Of a stretch of 64,000 bases of DNA, positions 1-10,390 are shown piece after piece. The DNA comes from Robertmurraya dakarensis (GTDB lineage: Bacteria; Bacillota; Bacilli; Bacillales; Cytobacillaceae), in contig NZ_LT707408.1 of the NCBI RefSeq assembly GCF_900156875.1, forward strand, positions 195,958-259,957, written 5' to 3'. Under the pieces are notes generated by a model. It ran no database searches and was not told the DNA's origin. It was given only the letters and a program-made list of their open reading frames with translations. The stretch's first letter is position 1, and the number at the start of each line of letters is the position of its first letter. The position numbers and the translations under genes are program-made.

Positions 1-9
1 TAATATTAT

Positions 10-83
<74 letters not shown>

Positions 84-140
84 TCAAGTTTTTTCAAGGA
101 AGAGAAGGAAAGATATTTTCTCGTACCTCGAAAAATCTCT

Positions 141-217
141 GGTCCGGTAGTTCAGTTGGTTAGAATGCCTGCCTGTCACGCAGGAGGTCGCGGGTTCGAG
201 TCCCGTCCGGACCGCCA
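141..217 (+). tRNA. tRNA-Asp (anticodon GTC)
   Basis: The acceptor stem GGTCCGG pairs with CCGGACC, the anticodon loop is CTGTCAC (anticodon GTC), the T arm is GGGTTCGAGTCCC, and the 3' CCA is encoded. It lies 57 bp after the fMet gene, is probably co-transcribed with it, and is followed at once by a rho-independent terminator. Confidence 0.97.
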
Positions 218-235
218 TTTAAATAATAAATTAAC

Positions 236-260
236 AACGAAACTAAGTTTCGTTTTTTTT
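236..260 (+). terminator. Terminator of the tRNA cluster
   Basis: The inverted repeat AACGAAAC / GTTTCGTT with a 3-nt loop is followed by a run of T. It ends the transcript that carries the two tRNAs. Confidence 0.9.
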
Positions 261-302
261 ATGCATTAAATCCTTAATTTGGAAAGTGGCATTTTTGCTC
301 AA

Positions 303-331
303 TTGACAAAATTAAGGTAAACTACATATGT
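303..331 (+). promoter_or_regulatory. Possible promoter before tsaE
   Basis: TTGACA (303-308) is a perfect -35 element. A 17-bp spacer leads to ATATGT (326-331), a weak -10. It would drive tsaE, but an intrinsic terminator lies just downstream, so the leader may be attenuated or this promoter may be weak. Confidence 0.4.
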
Positions 332-341
332 GATCATGAAT

Positions 342-370
342 CCTTAGGACACGCATCCTAAGGTTTTTTA
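342..370 (+). terminator. Hairpin plus T-run in the tsaE leader
   Basis: CCTTAGGA and TCCTAAGG form a perfect 8-bp stem with a 6-nt loop followed by six T. It stands between a TTGACA box and the tsaE start, where an attenuator would be, but it could also simply insulate tsaE from upstream transcription. Confidence 0.7.
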
Positions 371-434
371 ATAGGTGTGCGAACGAGATATTAACCATAT
401 AGATAAAATGCTAAGAATAAAAGGTGATAAAGAT

Positions 435-890
435 ATGAGTGAATATGAGTTTATTTCGACTCAGACACAGGATACACTAGATTTTGCGAAAAGGCTTGCT
501 GCACTTTTACAGCCGAGTGACGTCATTGCATTAGAAGGAGACTTAGGTGCAGGAAAAACTACATTTACTAAGGGACTAGCCTTAGGCCTGGATATAACAA
601 GAACTGTTAATAGTCCTACTTTTACTATTATTAAAGAGTATAACGGAAAGATGCCATTATACCATATGGACGTGTATCGTTTGAGTGATTCCAGTGAAGA
701 TCTGGGGTTTGATGAGTACTTCGAAGGCAGTGGAGTAACCGTTGTTGAATGGGCTCATTTAATTGAAGAACAGCTTCCGGAAGAGATTTTGACCATTCAA
801 TTAAGACATACTGGGGATGATACGAGAAAAATCGTGTTACAACCAAAGGGTCCGAGGTATGAGCAATTATGTAAGGAGTTATTTTCATGA
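435..890 (+). CDS. tsaE: tRNA threonylcarbamoyladenosine biosynthesis ATPase TsaE
   Basis: TsaE is the ATPase partner of TsaB-TsaD in forming the N6-threonylcarbamoyl group on A37 of ANN-decoding tRNAs. The Walker A motif GDLGAGKTT is at residues 35-43, followed by the family segments NSPTFT and YHMDVYR and a VEWAH motif. I start at ATG 435, 6-7 nt after AAGGTGAT, not at an upstream ATG (375) that lacks a ribosome binding site; this gives 151 residues, normal for the family. It overlaps tsaB by 4 nt (ATGA). It corresponds to B. subtilis ydiB, but thiL, its usual upstream neighbour there, is not present before it. Confidence 0.96.
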   Translation: MSEYEFISTQTQDTLDFAKRLAALLQPSDVIALEGDLGAGKTTFTKGLALGLDITRTVNSPTFTIIKEYNGKMPLYHMDVYRLSDSSEDLGFDEYFEGSGVTVVEWAHLIEEQLPEEILTIQLRHTGDDTRKIVLQPKGPRYEQLCKELFS

Positions 891-1588
891 AAATTTTAGC
901 CATCGATACTTCTAATTATGCTTTGGGGATTGCCGTCATTGACGGGGAAAAGGTGATAGGGGAATATATCACTAACGTAAAGAAGAATCATTCCATCCGT
1001 GTCATGCCCTCTATTGAAAGGTTGTTACTGGATTGTGATTTAAAGCCCGCGGATTTAACAAAAATTGTTGTAGCAAAGGGACCAGGATCTTATACAGGTG
1101 TTAGAATAGGGGTAACCATTGCAAAGACATTGGCATGGACCTTAAACATTCCTCTTGTCGGAGTTTCAAGTTTAGCGATTTTAGCTTCATCAGTAGGGCG
1201 TTATTACCAAGGAAGTGTCTCTCCTTTATTTGATGCAAGAAGAGGACAAATTTATACTGGTCTATATCGTTATGAGGATGCGAAATTTACGACAAGTGTA
1301 GAGGATCAAATTCTTTTAGCGAAGGATTGGGCAGCACAACTGAAAGAATCGTCAGAGCCTATTCTTTTTGTCGGGAATGATCTGCCATTACATAAGTCTA
1401 CTTTAACTGATATTCTGGGTAGTCAGGCGCTTTTTGCAGAGATAACGGAACATAATCCACGTCCAGCGGAGTTAGCGCTATTAGGAACGGATATGGAAGG
1501 GGAAGAGATTCATTCCTTTGTTCCGAATTATATTCGTTTGGCAGAGGCGGAATCGAAATGGCTGGAGGCCAATAAATTAAAGGACTAG
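887..1588 (+). CDS. tsaB: tRNA threonylcarbamoyladenosine biosynthesis protein TsaB
   Basis: TsaB is the ASKHA-fold, non-catalytic partner of TsaD in t6A synthesis. The N-terminus has the family pattern ILAIDTSNYALGIAV and the central GPGSYTGVRIG loop, and the length of 233 residues is typical. The ATG overlaps the tsaE stop (ATGA), and rimI follows after 11 bp, so tsaE-tsaB-rimI-tsaD form one operon as in B. subtilis ydiBCDE. The C-terminal part is divergent, as is usual for TsaB. Confidence 0.95.
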   Translation: MKILAIDTSNYALGIAVIDGEKVIGEYITNVKKNHSIRVMPSIERLLLDCDLKPADLTKIVVAKGPGSYTGVRIGVTIAKTLAWTLNIPLVGVSSLAILASSVGRYYQGSVSPLFDARRGQIYTGLYRYEDAKFTTSVEDQILLAKDWAAQLKESSEPILFVGNDLPLHKSTLTDILGSQALFAEITEHNPRPAELALLGTDMEGEEIHSFVPNYIRLAEAESKWLEANKLKD

Positions 1589-1599
1589 GAAGAAAGAAT

Positions 1600-2049
1600 A
1601 TGAATAAACAATTAACTTTCAGATACATGGAAGAAAAGGATATTGATCAAATATTAAAGGTTGAGCATGAATCCTTTACAACTCCTTGGAGCAGAGAATC
1701 ATTCGAAAATGAGTTAACGAAAAATCAGTTTGCTGTGTATATCGTATTTGAAGAAGAAAAAGAGGTATTTGGGTATTGTGGAATGTGGCTCATAGCAGAT
1801 GAAGCGCATATAACCAATATTGCCCTGCTTCCGCAGTATAGAGGGAAAAAACTAGGGGAAGCCTTATTGAGAAAAGTGATCGAGGTTGCAAGAGAAAAGG
1901 GAGCGAAATCAATGACATTGGAAGTTCGAGTAACTAACTATATTGCTCAGTCCCTTTATCGGAAGCTAGGGTTTCAAGATGGTGCAATACGAAAAGGCTA
2001 TTATACAGATAATCACGAAGATGCTTTAGTAATGTGGGTGAATTTATGA
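1600..2049 (+). CDS. rimI: Ribosomal-protein-alanine N-acetyltransferase RimI-like (GNAT)
   Basis: A GNAT acetyltransferase of 149 residues. It contains the acetyl-CoA loop [12 protein letters not shown] (around residue 86) and the C-terminal [14 protein letters not shown] motif typical of RimI, which acetylates the N-terminus of ribosomal protein S18 in E. coli. It sits between tsaB and tsaD, the conserved Firmicutes arrangement (ydiD). The start follows AAGAAAG. Whether the target is S18 or other N-termini cannot be told from sequence. Confidence 0.93.
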   Translation: MNKQLTFRYMEEKDIDQILKVEHESFTTPWSRESFENELTKNQFAVYIVFEEEKEVFGYCGMWLIADEAHITNIALLPQYRGKKLGEALLRKVIEVAREKGAKSMTLEVRVTNYIAQSLYRKLGFQDGAIRKGYYTDNHEDALVMWVNL

Positions 2050-3077
2050 AAAAAGATCAATATATTATGGGAATCGAAACAAGCTGTGATGAAACAGCTG
2101 TCGCTATTGTAAAAAATGGCCGTGAAATAGTTGCGAATGTTGTTGCTTCACAAATAGAAAGTCATAAACGCTTTGGTGGAGTTGTCCCTGAAATTGCTTC
2201 CCGGCACCATGTAGAACAGTTGACAGTGGTTCTTGAAGAAGCAATGGAAAAAGCAAACCTCCACTTTTCTGATATCGATGCTATCGCGGTCACAGAAGGA
2301 CCTGGATTGGTGGGTGCCTTGTTAATAGGAGTCAATTCGGCAAAAGCACTAGCTTTTGCTCATGGAATTCCTCTTATCGGCGTTCATCATATAGCAGGTC
2401 ATATTTATGCAAACCGAATTGTTACGGAAATGAAGTTTCCATTGTTAGCGCTTGTCGTCTCAGGAGGCCATACAGAGCTTGTTTATATGAAGGAGCACGG
2501 ACATTTTGAAGTGATCGGAGAAACACGTGATGATGCCGCAGGTGAAGCGTATGACAAAGTTGCGAGAACGTTAAACTTGCCGTATCCTGGAGGACCTCAT
2601 ATCGACAGGTTAGCCCAGGAAGGAGAAGCAACAATCGACCTTCCAAGAGCCTGGCTTGAAGAGGGTTCCTATGATTTTAGTTTTAGCGGGTTGAAATCAG
2701 CAGTTATCAACACAGTACACAATGCGGAGCAAAGAGGGGAAAATATTGCTCCCGAAAATCTAGCTGCAAGCTTTCAGCAAAGTGTTATTGATGTATTGGT
2801 GAAGAAAACGGCGCTGGCCGTGAAAGAATATAAGGTAAAGCAAGTATTGCTTGCAGGCGGTGTTGCTGCTAATAAAGGATTAAGAGCAGCTCTAGAGCAG
2901 GAATTTCAACAAGTAGAAGGGATAGACCTTGTGATTCCACCTCTATCTTTATGTACGGATAACGCAGCAATGATTGCGTCAGCAGGGAGTATCTTTTTTG
3001 AAAAAGGTCAAAGAGCCCAGTTAAGTTTAAATGCAAATCCAGGTTTAGATATAACGACCCATAATTATCAACAATAA
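2046..3077 (+). CDS. tsaD: tRNA N6-adenosine threonylcarbamoyltransferase TsaD
   Basis: TsaD is the catalytic subunit that moves the threonylcarbamoyl group to A37 of tRNA. The conserved start is [15 protein letters not shown]; the metal-binding histidines are in [12 protein letters not shown] and the [10 protein letters not shown] segment; the nucleotide-binding motifs VSGGHTELV and [12 protein letters not shown] are present. I start at ATG 2046, which overlaps the rimI stop as ATGA; a GTG 12 nt upstream is an alternative. The resulting 343 residues are normal. A terminator follows directly, ending the tsa operon. Confidence 0.97.
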   Translation: MKKDQYIMGIETSCDETAVAIVKNGREIVANVVASQIESHKRFGGVVPEIASRHHVEQLTVVLEEAMEKANLHFSDIDAIAVTEGPGLVGALLIGVNSAKALAFAHGIPLIGVHHIAGHIYANRIVTEMKFPLLALVVSGGHTELVYMKEHGHFEVIGETRDDAAGEAYDKVARTLNLPYPGGPHIDRLAQEGEATIDLPRAWLEEGSYDFSFSGLKSAVINTVHNAEQRGENIAPENLAASFQQSVIDVLVKKTALAVKEYKVKQVLLAGGVAANKGLRAALEQEFQQVEGIDLVIPPLSLCTDNAAMIASAGSIFFEKGQRAQLSLNANPGLDITTHNYQQ

Positions 3078-3082
3078 AAATG

Positions 3083-3114
3083 AGCCTCTATCATTTGATA
3101 GAGGTTCTTTTTTT
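3083..3114 (+). terminator. Terminator of the tsaE-tsaD operon
   Basis: CCTCTATC and GATAGAGG form an 8-bp stem with a 4-nt loop, followed by TTCTTTTTTT. Confidence 0.93.
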
Positions 3115-3247
3115 GTGGATAACTAAAGATTCTGGTAACTTTTTTGTTAATAATGTGGATATTTCAACAATTTTATGTGGATAATGTGGAAAACTATGTG
3201 GAAAGCTCGTATAAGCGTGTTTTAATTGTGCATAGTAATGTGGAAAA
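3114..3247. promoter_or_regulatory. Cluster of DnaA boxes
   Basis: Six same-direction copies of TGTGGAxAx start at 3114, 3154, 3176, 3185, 3197 and 3239. Those at 3114 and 3176 are perfect DnaA boxes (TGTGGATAA, the complement of TTATCCACA); the others differ at one or two bases. They fill the gap between the two converging terminators of tsaD and the ABC-F gene, so they are unlikely to be promoter elements and may titrate DnaA. Confidence 0.75.
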
Positions 3248-3280
3248 GTAAGAACCAGGATCATCAAAGATCCTGGTTCT
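3240..3280 (-). terminator. Terminator of the ABC-F gene
   Basis: AGAACCAGGATC and GATCCTGGTTCT form a perfect 12-bp stem with a 6-nt loop; on the minus strand the stem is followed by TACTTTTCC. It lies 8 bp beyond the stop codon of the ABC-F gene. Confidence 0.85.
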
Positions 3281-3287
3281 ATTTTCC

Positions 3288-5210
3288 TTATTCTGCATCA
3301 GCTAGTTCTGTCCATTCCTCTAGTAGTTTTTCAAGTTCCTCTTTTGCCCTTTCGTTTTCCGAATTAATGGCAAATACTTTTTCATGATCCTGGAATACTT
3401 CGGGTTCACAAAGAAGCTGATCATTTTTTTCAATTTTACCTTCTAATTGTTCAATCGTTTGTTCAATTTCTTCTAGTCTTCTTTTACGTTGTCTCTCTAA
3501 TTTTTTAGCTTCCTTATCCTGTTGATAAGTTGTCTTTTCCTGTGAGTCTTTTACAACAACTGTTTCTTGTTTCTCCAATTGTTGAAGTTCTTCCATCTCT
3601 AATTTCTTTTCAACGTAATAATCATAATCTCCAAGATACTCAGTGGCTTTGTTTTTGCTTAGTTCAATTACTTTTGTCGCAATGCGATTAATAAAATAAC
3701 GATCGTGTGAAACGAAAAGGATTGTACCTGGATAGTCTATCAAAGCATTCTCTAAGACTTCTTTGCTATCAAGATCTAAATGGTTTGTCGGTTCATCTAA
3801 GATCAAGAAATTTGCCTTTTGCATCATCAGTTTAGCTAATGCAAGCCGTGCCTTTTCTCCACCACTTAAAGTAGAAACAGTTTTTAATACATCATCACCT
3901 GAAAAAAGAAAGTTTCCAAGGACCGTTCGGATATCTTTTTCATTTTTAAGTGGATAATCGTCCCATAATTCATTGAGCACTCTTTTATTAGACGTAAGTT
4001 CAGCTTGTTCCTGGTCATAATAACCAATTGTTACGTTAGAGCCAAAGTGGATTTGGCCTTCAATTTTAGGCAGGTGACCAACAATGGTTTTGAGGAGAGT
4101 GGATTTTCCGATTCCATTCGGTCCAACTAAGGCGAAGCTTTCTCCTCTTGTCAAACGGAAAGAAAGGTTTTCGCTGACTTTCTCACCATTGTACCCAACA
4201 GCAACTCCATCTACCTTTAATACATCATTACCACTTTGACGTTCAATCTCAAAGCCAAATGTAGCTGATTTTTCATCCCCTAAGGGCCTGTCCATCACTT
4301 GCATTCGTTCTAGTTGCTTTCTTCTGCTTTGAGCTCGTTTCGTTGTGGAAGCACGTGCTAAATTACGTTGAATAAAATCTTGGAGCTTCGCAATTTCTTC
4401 TTGTTGTTTTTCAAATTGTTTCATTTCCCGCTCATAATTTTCGGCTTTTTGGTCTAAATAAGAACTATAGTTTCCAATGTATTTGGAAATGTGAAGCCTA
4501 GAGATTTCATAGACTTGATTCACGACTTTATCTAAAAAATAACGGTCATGCGAAACAATCAGAATGGCTCCATCATATCCTTGTAAATATTGTTCAAGCC
4601 AGGAGAGGGTATCGATATCCAAGTGGTTTGTTGGTTCGTCTAGAATTAGGATATCGCATTTTTGCAGTAATAATTTTGCTAAAGCAAGCCTCGTTTTCTG
4701 GCCGCCGCTTAGACTGGATATCTTGGTAGAATAATCAAAGGAATGAAAATTTAACCCATGTAATACAGAACGGATATCTGCTTCATACTGATAGCCGCCT
4801 TTCTCCTTAAAGGAAACCTGCAAGTGGTCATAGTCTTTTAAAATACGATCATATTCTTCAGGATTTGAAAAAGATGAAGGGTCTGACATTTTTTCCTCAA
4901 GCCTGCGCAAATCTTGTTCTTGTCTTCTTAGATGATCAAAAACGGTCAGCATTTCATCCCAAATAGAAGCTTCGGATTCCAAACCGGTATTTTGTGCTAA
5001 ATAACCGATTGTCACGTCTTTAGGCTTGATGATTTCTCCTGAATCATAGGATATATGTCCAGCGATAATTTTTAATAATGTAGACTTACCCGCACCGTTT
5101 CTCCCTACTAAAGCAATTCGGTCACGAGTTTGTACTTCTAACTTTATATTCGTTAAAATAGGGTCAGCCCCAAAAGATTTCGAAAGTTGATTGACTTGTA
5201 ATAATATCAT
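3288..5210 (-). CDS. ydiF: ABC-F family ATPase, YdiF type
   Basis: A soluble protein with two ABC ATPase domains and no membrane segments, the layout of ABC-F translation factors that act at the ribosomal E site. The first domain has GRNGAGKST and LSGGQKTRLALAKLLL, the second GPNGIGKST and LSGGEKARLALAKLMM, each with an ILDEPTNHLD Walker B. A linker rich in charged residues joins them and the C-terminus is a Glu/Lys-rich coiled coil. Start at ATG 5210 after GAGGTG gives 640 residues, like B. subtilis YdiF, whose location next to moaC-rex is the same. A distal ATG (5294) has no ribosome binding site. Confidence 0.94.
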   Translation of the reverse strand: MILLQVNQLSKSFGADPILTNIKLEVQTRDRIALVGRNGAGKSTLLKIIAGHISYDSGEIIKPKDVTIGYLAQNTGLESEASIWDEMLTVFDHLRRQEQDLRRLEEKMSDPSSFSNPEEYDRILKDYDHLQVSFKEKGGYQYEADIRSVLHGLNFHSFDYSTKISSLSGGQKTRLALAKLLLQKCDILILDEPTNHLDIDTLSWLEQYLQGYDGAILIVSHDRYFLDKVVNQVYEISRLHISKYIGNYSSYLDQKAENYEREMKQFEKQQEEIAKLQDFIQRNLARASTTKRAQSRRKQLERMQVMDRPLGDEKSATFGFEIERQSGNDVLKVDGVAVGYNGEKVSENLSFRLTRGESFALVGPNGIGKSTLLKTIVGHLPKIEGQIHFGSNVTIGYYDQEQAELTSNKRVLNELWDDYPLKNEKDIRTVLGNFLFSGDDVLKTVSTLSGGEKARLALAKLMMQKANFLILDEPTNHLDLDSKEVLENALIDYPGTILFVSHDRYFINRIATKVIELSKNKATEYLGDYDYYVEKKLEMEELQQLEKQETVVVKDSQEKTTYQQDKEAKKLERQRKRRLEEIEQTIEQLEGKIEKNDQLLCEPEVFQDHEKVFAINSENERAKEELEKLLEEWTELADAE

Positions 5211-5300
5211 GTTTTTCACCTCAATGTATCTAGAGTTAGTGTAACCCATTAAATTGTGAACGGCAATATCATCAACTTGTGAAGAAAATAACAAAGTTGA

Positions 5301-5328
5301 TTACAAATATGTCAAAATAGTGTATCAT
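5301..5328 (+). promoter_or_regulatory. Likely sigma-A promoter for moaC-rex
   Basis: TTACAA (5301-5306), a 16-bp spacer and TATCAT (5323-5328) lie 20 bp upstream of the moaC start. This is a moderate match to the consensus. Confidence 0.45.
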
Positions 5329-5347
5329 TTATAGTGAGGTGTTATAT

Positions 5348-5839
5348 ATGTCAGAGTTTACGCATTTTAATGAACAAGGAAGAGCAAAAATGGTAGACGT
5401 TAGCAGCAAGAATGAAACGGTTCGTACAGCGATTGCTCGTTCAAGTATCATCGTAAATAAAGAGATTTATGAAAGAATAACAAATAATCAAATGAAAAAG
5501 GGAGACGTACTGGCAGTAGCTCAAGTAGCGGGAATTATGGCATGCAAGAAAACTGCAGATATTATCCCGATGTGCCATCCTATTCCTTTAACTGGTATAG
5601 ATATTTCTTTTGAATGGCAAATAGAGAACGAAGAGTACCTTTTGCTTATACAGGCTTTTGTAAAAACGAAAGGGAATACGGGAGTAGAAATGGAAGCGTT
5701 AACAGCAGTTTCTGCCTGTGCCTTAACGGTTTACGACATGTGTAAAGCGGTTGATAAAGGAATGATTATCGGCGAGACCTATTTAGTTGAAAAAACAGGT
5801 GGGAAAAATGGCGATTTTAAAAGGGAAGAACGAAAATAA
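5348..5839 (+). CDS. moaC: Cyclic pyranopterin monophosphate synthase MoaC
   Basis: MoaC converts the 3',8-cyclo-GTP made by MoaA to cyclic pyranopterin monophosphate in molybdenum cofactor synthesis. Conserved motifs are [10 protein letters not shown], the active-site [11 protein letters not shown] segment, and [12 protein letters not shown]-like [12 protein letters not shown]. Start at ATG 5348, 6 nt after GAGGTG, gives 163 residues, the usual size. No other molybdenum cofactor gene is nearby; rex follows 51 bp downstream, the same order as B. subtilis ydiG-rex. Confidence 0.95.
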   Translation: MSEFTHFNEQGRAKMVDVSSKNETVRTAIARSSIIVNKEIYERITNNQMKKGDVLAVAQVAGIMACKKTADIIPMCHPIPLTGIDISFEWQIENEEYLLLIQAFVKTKGNTGVEMEALTAVSACALTVYDMCKAVDKGMIIGETYLVEKTGGKNGDFKREERK

Positions 5840-5890
5840 AAAATCAAGGGGAGGGGCTTGCGCCTTTCTAATTAGGGAGGAGGTATACGG

Positions 5891-6541
5891 ATGGGCAATG
5901 AAACAATGAAAATTCCACAAGCCACTGCAAAAAGGCTGCCATTGTATTATAGATTTCTGAATAATCTGCATTCGTCAGGAAAGCAGCGTGTGTCTTCCGC
6001 AGAACTTAGTGAAGCGGTTAAGGTTGATTCTGCAACCATTCGAAGAGACTTTTCCTATTTTGGAGCGCTAGGAAAAAAAGGTTATGGTTACAATGTTAAT
6101 TATCTTTTGACTTTTTTTAGAAATACACTTGATCAAGACGAATTAACAAAGGTTGCATTAATTGGTGTCGGTAATTTAGGGACGGCCTTTTTGAATTATA
6201 ATTTTCTTAAAAATAATAATACGAAGATTGCTGTAGCCTTTGATGTAGCTGAAGAAAAAATCGGTTCAGCCGTCGGGGACATCCCCATCTTCCATATGAA
6301 CGATTTAGAAGAGGTTATCAAAAGGGAGAAGATAGGGGTTGCTATATTAACCGTACCTTCTCAGTTTGCTCAAACGATAACGGACCGCCTTGTAGGTGCT
6401 GATGTAAAGGGAATACTGAACTTTACACCTGCTAGGCTAACTGTCCCATCGAGCATTAGAGTGCATCATATTGACCTTGCCGTTGAGCTTCAATCACTCG
6501 TATATTTTCTAAAACATTACTCTGAATCTGAGCAGGAATAA
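5891..6541 (+). CDS. rex: Redox-sensing transcriptional repressor Rex
   Basis: Rex senses the NADH/NAD+ ratio and represses fermentation and respiration genes. The N-terminal winged helix (about residues 8-75) carries the [22 protein letters not shown] recognition region at residues 37-58, and the Rossmann domain begins with GVGNLG at 92-97. The C-terminal swap helix is present; 216 residues is the typical length. The start follows AGGAGG. It is probably co-transcribed with moaC, and the shared bidirectional terminator lies right after the stop. Confidence 0.97.
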   Translation: MGNETMKIPQATAKRLPLYYRFLNNLHSSGKQRVSSAELSEAVKVDSATIRRDFSYFGALGKKGYGYNVNYLLTFFRNTLDQDELTKVALIGVGNLGTAFLNYNFLKNNNTKIAVAFDVAEEKIGSAVGDIPIFHMNDLEEVIKREKIGVAILTVPSQFAQTITDRLVGADVKGILNFTPARLTVPSSIRVHHIDLAVELQSLVYFLKHYSESEQE

Positions 6542-6571
6542 AAAAATGAGCCATATTGGCTCATTTTTTTT
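6541..6571. terminator. Bidirectional terminator between rex and ydiK
   Basis: The palindrome AAAAAATGAGCC / GGCTCATTTTTT has a 5-nt loop and gives a T-run on both strands. It overlaps the last codons of the convergent ydiK. Confidence 0.93.
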
Positions 6572-6767
6572 GATTCTGTATTTTTTTAAGTTTAAAGTGA
6601 AACAGTACCATCTTGATTCCACTTCCAATGTCAAATGTCGCTAAAATAATTAAAAGATAGGTGAAGAATCCCCAATTTCCTTCACTGACATTTTCGATCG
6701 CGAAATAGGTAAATAAGAGCCCTAAGATAATGTAAATAATTCCGTTAAACAAAGGTGTCTGTTTCAT
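6561..6767 (-). CDS. ydiK: Small membrane protein YdiK
   Basis: A 68-residue protein with two hydrophobic segments (about residues 8-25 and 32-55) and a basic C-terminus. It occupies the place of B. subtilis ydiK, downstream of and 4-nt overlapping the CPBP gene. Function is unknown. In B. subtilis tatAy and tatCy lie between rex and ydiK; they are missing here. Confidence 0.8.
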   Translation of the reverse strand: MKQTPLFNGIIYIILGLLFTYFAIENVSEGNWGFFTYLLIILATFDIGSGIKMVLFHFKLKKIQNQKK

Positions 6768-7501
6768 ATGAAAAGTCCTCCAACAATAATTTGAATTTTT
6801 TCTTGTGACTCAATGAATTTTTCAATGTCTTCTTTATAGACTGATTGCACAAGAACAACAAGTGTATTCATGGCTACATGAGCAAAGATTGGTACGATGA
6901 TCCGATTTGTTTTTACATATAGGAAGGCAAAGGTAAAACCCATAGCTGAATAAAGAAGAATGTGTTCAATCTCTGCATGCGCTAATGCAAAAATAACAGA
7001 ACTGATCAGGCCTGAGAGGAAAAAATTTAATCTTTTATGCAATGAGCCAAAGATAATTTTCCGGAATACAATTTCCTCTAGTATAGGGCCGATTACGGAG
7101 CTGACCAAAATCACAATTGGAAAAGATTCAATGAGTCGAATGATTTGCTGAGTGTTTTCTGAACCCATATCAATACCGAGGCGAGTCTCTATATTGGCAG
7201 CTAAAGCTTGAGCAAATAATGCTAGAAAGATCCCGCCAATTGCCCACAAGATTGATGATTCAATGCCAGCTTTATGACGGATATCATCACTTTTTCTATT
7301 TTCTTTTCTTAATAAAAGTAAAACGATCAACAGAGTTGCTGCAAAACTAAAGACGATCCAGATCACAACAGAATAAATCTGCATTTCATCAAAGCTATAT
7401 CCAAATGTCACGCCTAAAAACGTTACAAGCGGAACACCAAGTAAACTAGATAGCTGCATGGCAATGTATGCAATCAATATAAACCAATATTCCCTTTTCA
7501 A
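6764..7501 (-). CDS. ydiL: CPBP family intramembrane protease YdiL
   Basis: A 245-residue multi-pass membrane protein of the CPBP/CAAX protease (ABI) family. The catalytic motifs are visible: EEIVFR (around residue 143), FALAHAE (around 168) and HVAMNT (around 207). Seven or eight hydrophobic segments surround them. The start is TTG 7501, 8 nt after AAAGGAG; no ATG fits. It corresponds to B. subtilis ydiL next to groES. Its physiological substrate is not known. Confidence 0.88.
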   Translation of the reverse strand: MKREYWFILIAYIAMQLSSLLGVPLVTFLGVTFGYSFDEMQIYSVVIWIVFSFAATLLIVLLLLRKENRKSDDIRHKAGIESSILWAIGGIFLALFAQALAANIETRLGIDMGSENTQQIIRLIESFPIVILVSSVIGPILEEIVFRKIIFGSLHKRLNFFLSGLISSVIFALAHAEIEHILLYSAMGFTFAFLYVKTNRIIVPIFAHVAMNTLVVLVQSVYKEDIEKFIESQEKIQIIVGGLFI

Positions 7502-7795
7502 AATGAATTCTCCTTTAAAGGTGCTAGTGACATTATCTTTAATGGCCGGCCTATTGATTAAAGCTCAGCCTGAACATTCCCTTTCTCATTTTACACTATA
7601 AACCATTCTACTAATTTAATGACACTTTTTACAAATTTGAAGGTTTAAAAAACCATATATATGTTTATTTTCCTTTGAATTGTATATACTTTGAAAGGTT
7701 GTATAATTATGGAACCTCACAAAGAGAAATTTAGATTATAAATTTTTTGTAAAAATGCATACTTGATGCTTGCAAAAAGAGGTTGAATTAATTAA

Positions 7796-7835
7796 TATAA
7801 TAATTGTGTTAGCACTCAGTAGAGTAGAGTGCTAA
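7796..7835 (+). promoter_or_regulatory. groESL promoter with CIRCE operator (HrcA)
   Basis: A perfect CIRCE element fills 7809-7835: arms TTAGCACTC and GAGTGCTAA separated by 9 bp. TATAAT (7796-7801) just upstream is the -10 box; the best -35 candidate is TTGCAA at 7770-7775, with a rather long spacer. HrcA, stabilised by GroEL, is expected to bind here and repress groESL until heat or misfolded protein titrates GroEL. Confidence 0.95.
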
Positions 7836-7874
7836 TAAAAAAACTTACATATTTTATTGAGGAGGTTGTTTCAC

Positions 7875-8162
7875 TTGTTAAAACCATTAGGTGATCGCAT
7901 TGTTATCGAGCTTGTTGAAACTGAAGAAAAAACTGCAAGCGGTATCGTTTTACCGGACTCAGCTAAAGAAAAGCCTCAAGAAGGAAAAGTAGTAGCTGTA
8001 GGTACTGGTCGAGTTCTTGACAATGGTGAGCGAGTAGCTCCTGAAGTTGCTGTAGGAGATCGTATCATCTTCTCAAAATACTCAGGTACAGAAGTAAAGT
8101 TTCAAGGTGCTGAGTACTTAATTCTACGCGAAAATGACATCTTAGCTGTAGTTGGACAATAA
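7875..8162 (+). CDS. groES: Co-chaperonin GroES
   Basis: The 10-kDa lid of the GroEL folding chamber, 95 residues. It begins [14 protein letters not shown], contains the mobile-loop region around [16 protein letters not shown] and ends in [14 protein letters not shown]. The start is TTG 7875 preceded by AGGAGG at the right distance, as in B. subtilis groES; an in-frame TTG at 7857 lies upstream of that site and is unlikely. It is the first gene of the HrcA-controlled groESL operon. Confidence 0.97.
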   Translation: MLKPLGDRIVIELVETEEKTASGIVLPDSAKEKPQEGKVVAVGTGRVLDNGERVAPEVAVGDRIIFSKYSGTEVKFQGAEYLILRENDILAVVGQ

Positions 8163-8186
8163 AAAACTGTAGATAGTTGAACGTAA

Positions 8187-9854
<1,668 letters not shown>

Positions 9855-9966
9855 TCTGCCCCTCGAACCCTGATATATCATGTTTTGAGGTGGAATAGGA
9901 TAAAAGCTGATACTTTGCTTATAGCGTGCAAAAAGGCTCACTTTTACCATAAAAACCACATTATTA

Positions 9967-10018
9967 GAGGAGGTCTTTCATCAGTTTACTGAACTGGTGG
10001 GAGGCCTTTTCTTTTTTT
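9967..10018 (+). terminator. Terminator of groESL
   Basis: A long imperfect stem runs from GAGGAGGTCTTTCATCAGTT to AACTGGTGGGAGGCC and is followed by TTTTCTTTTTTT. It lies about 115 bp after the groEL stop. The rest of 9855-10160 holds no gene I can support. Confidence 0.85.
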
Positions 10019-10159
10019 GGAGGTTAGATTTGGACTTTTTTAAATTCAGAAAAATAATATGGCAAAACCCCTTTTTTATTTATTGATTATCAGAAAACAT
10101 GTAAAACAATTTATAAGAAAAATTGATTTATACAGCAGGTGATATGCTAAGAAGTACAT

Positions 10160-10187
10160 AAAAAAAGACCTCTATCTATAAGAGGTC
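10160..10187 (-). terminator. Terminator of the small membrane protein gene
   Basis: GACCTCT and AGAGGTC form a 7-bp stem; on the minus strand a run of seven T follows. It overlaps the stop codon of the gene at 10186. Confidence 0.88.
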
Positions 10188-10371
10188 AGCTTAAGTATTC
10201 ATTTTTTAGTTTGGATAAACGAAGGCTGCCAAAAAATATTGTAGAGCTGATCATAAGAATAATAAATGGTATACCACCATCTCCGTTTATGGAGAAAAGG
10301 TAAAAAGAGTATAAAAATAAAGCTAAGAAAAAAATTAAAAATAATATAACACTTATTTTAGCCTTACTCAT
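10186..10371 (-). CDS. Small two-helix membrane protein, unknown function
   Basis: A 61-residue protein with two hydrophobic stretches (about residues 5-27 and 31-50) separated by a short NGDGGI turn, and a basic C-terminus. The ATG has a strong upstream GAGGAGGG at good spacing and a clear terminator at its end, which together support a real gene. I do not recognise the family. Confidence 0.65.
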   Translation of the reverse strand: MSKAKISVILFLIFFLALFLYSFYLFSINGDGGIPFIILMISSTIFFGSLRLSKLKNEYLS

Positions 10372-10390
10372 TTGTTTCCCTCCTCAGTCA

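Noticed and set aside
5783-5971. Minus-strand open frame across the moaC-rex junction
   Set aside because: It overlaps two well-supported genes on the other strand and has no start signals.
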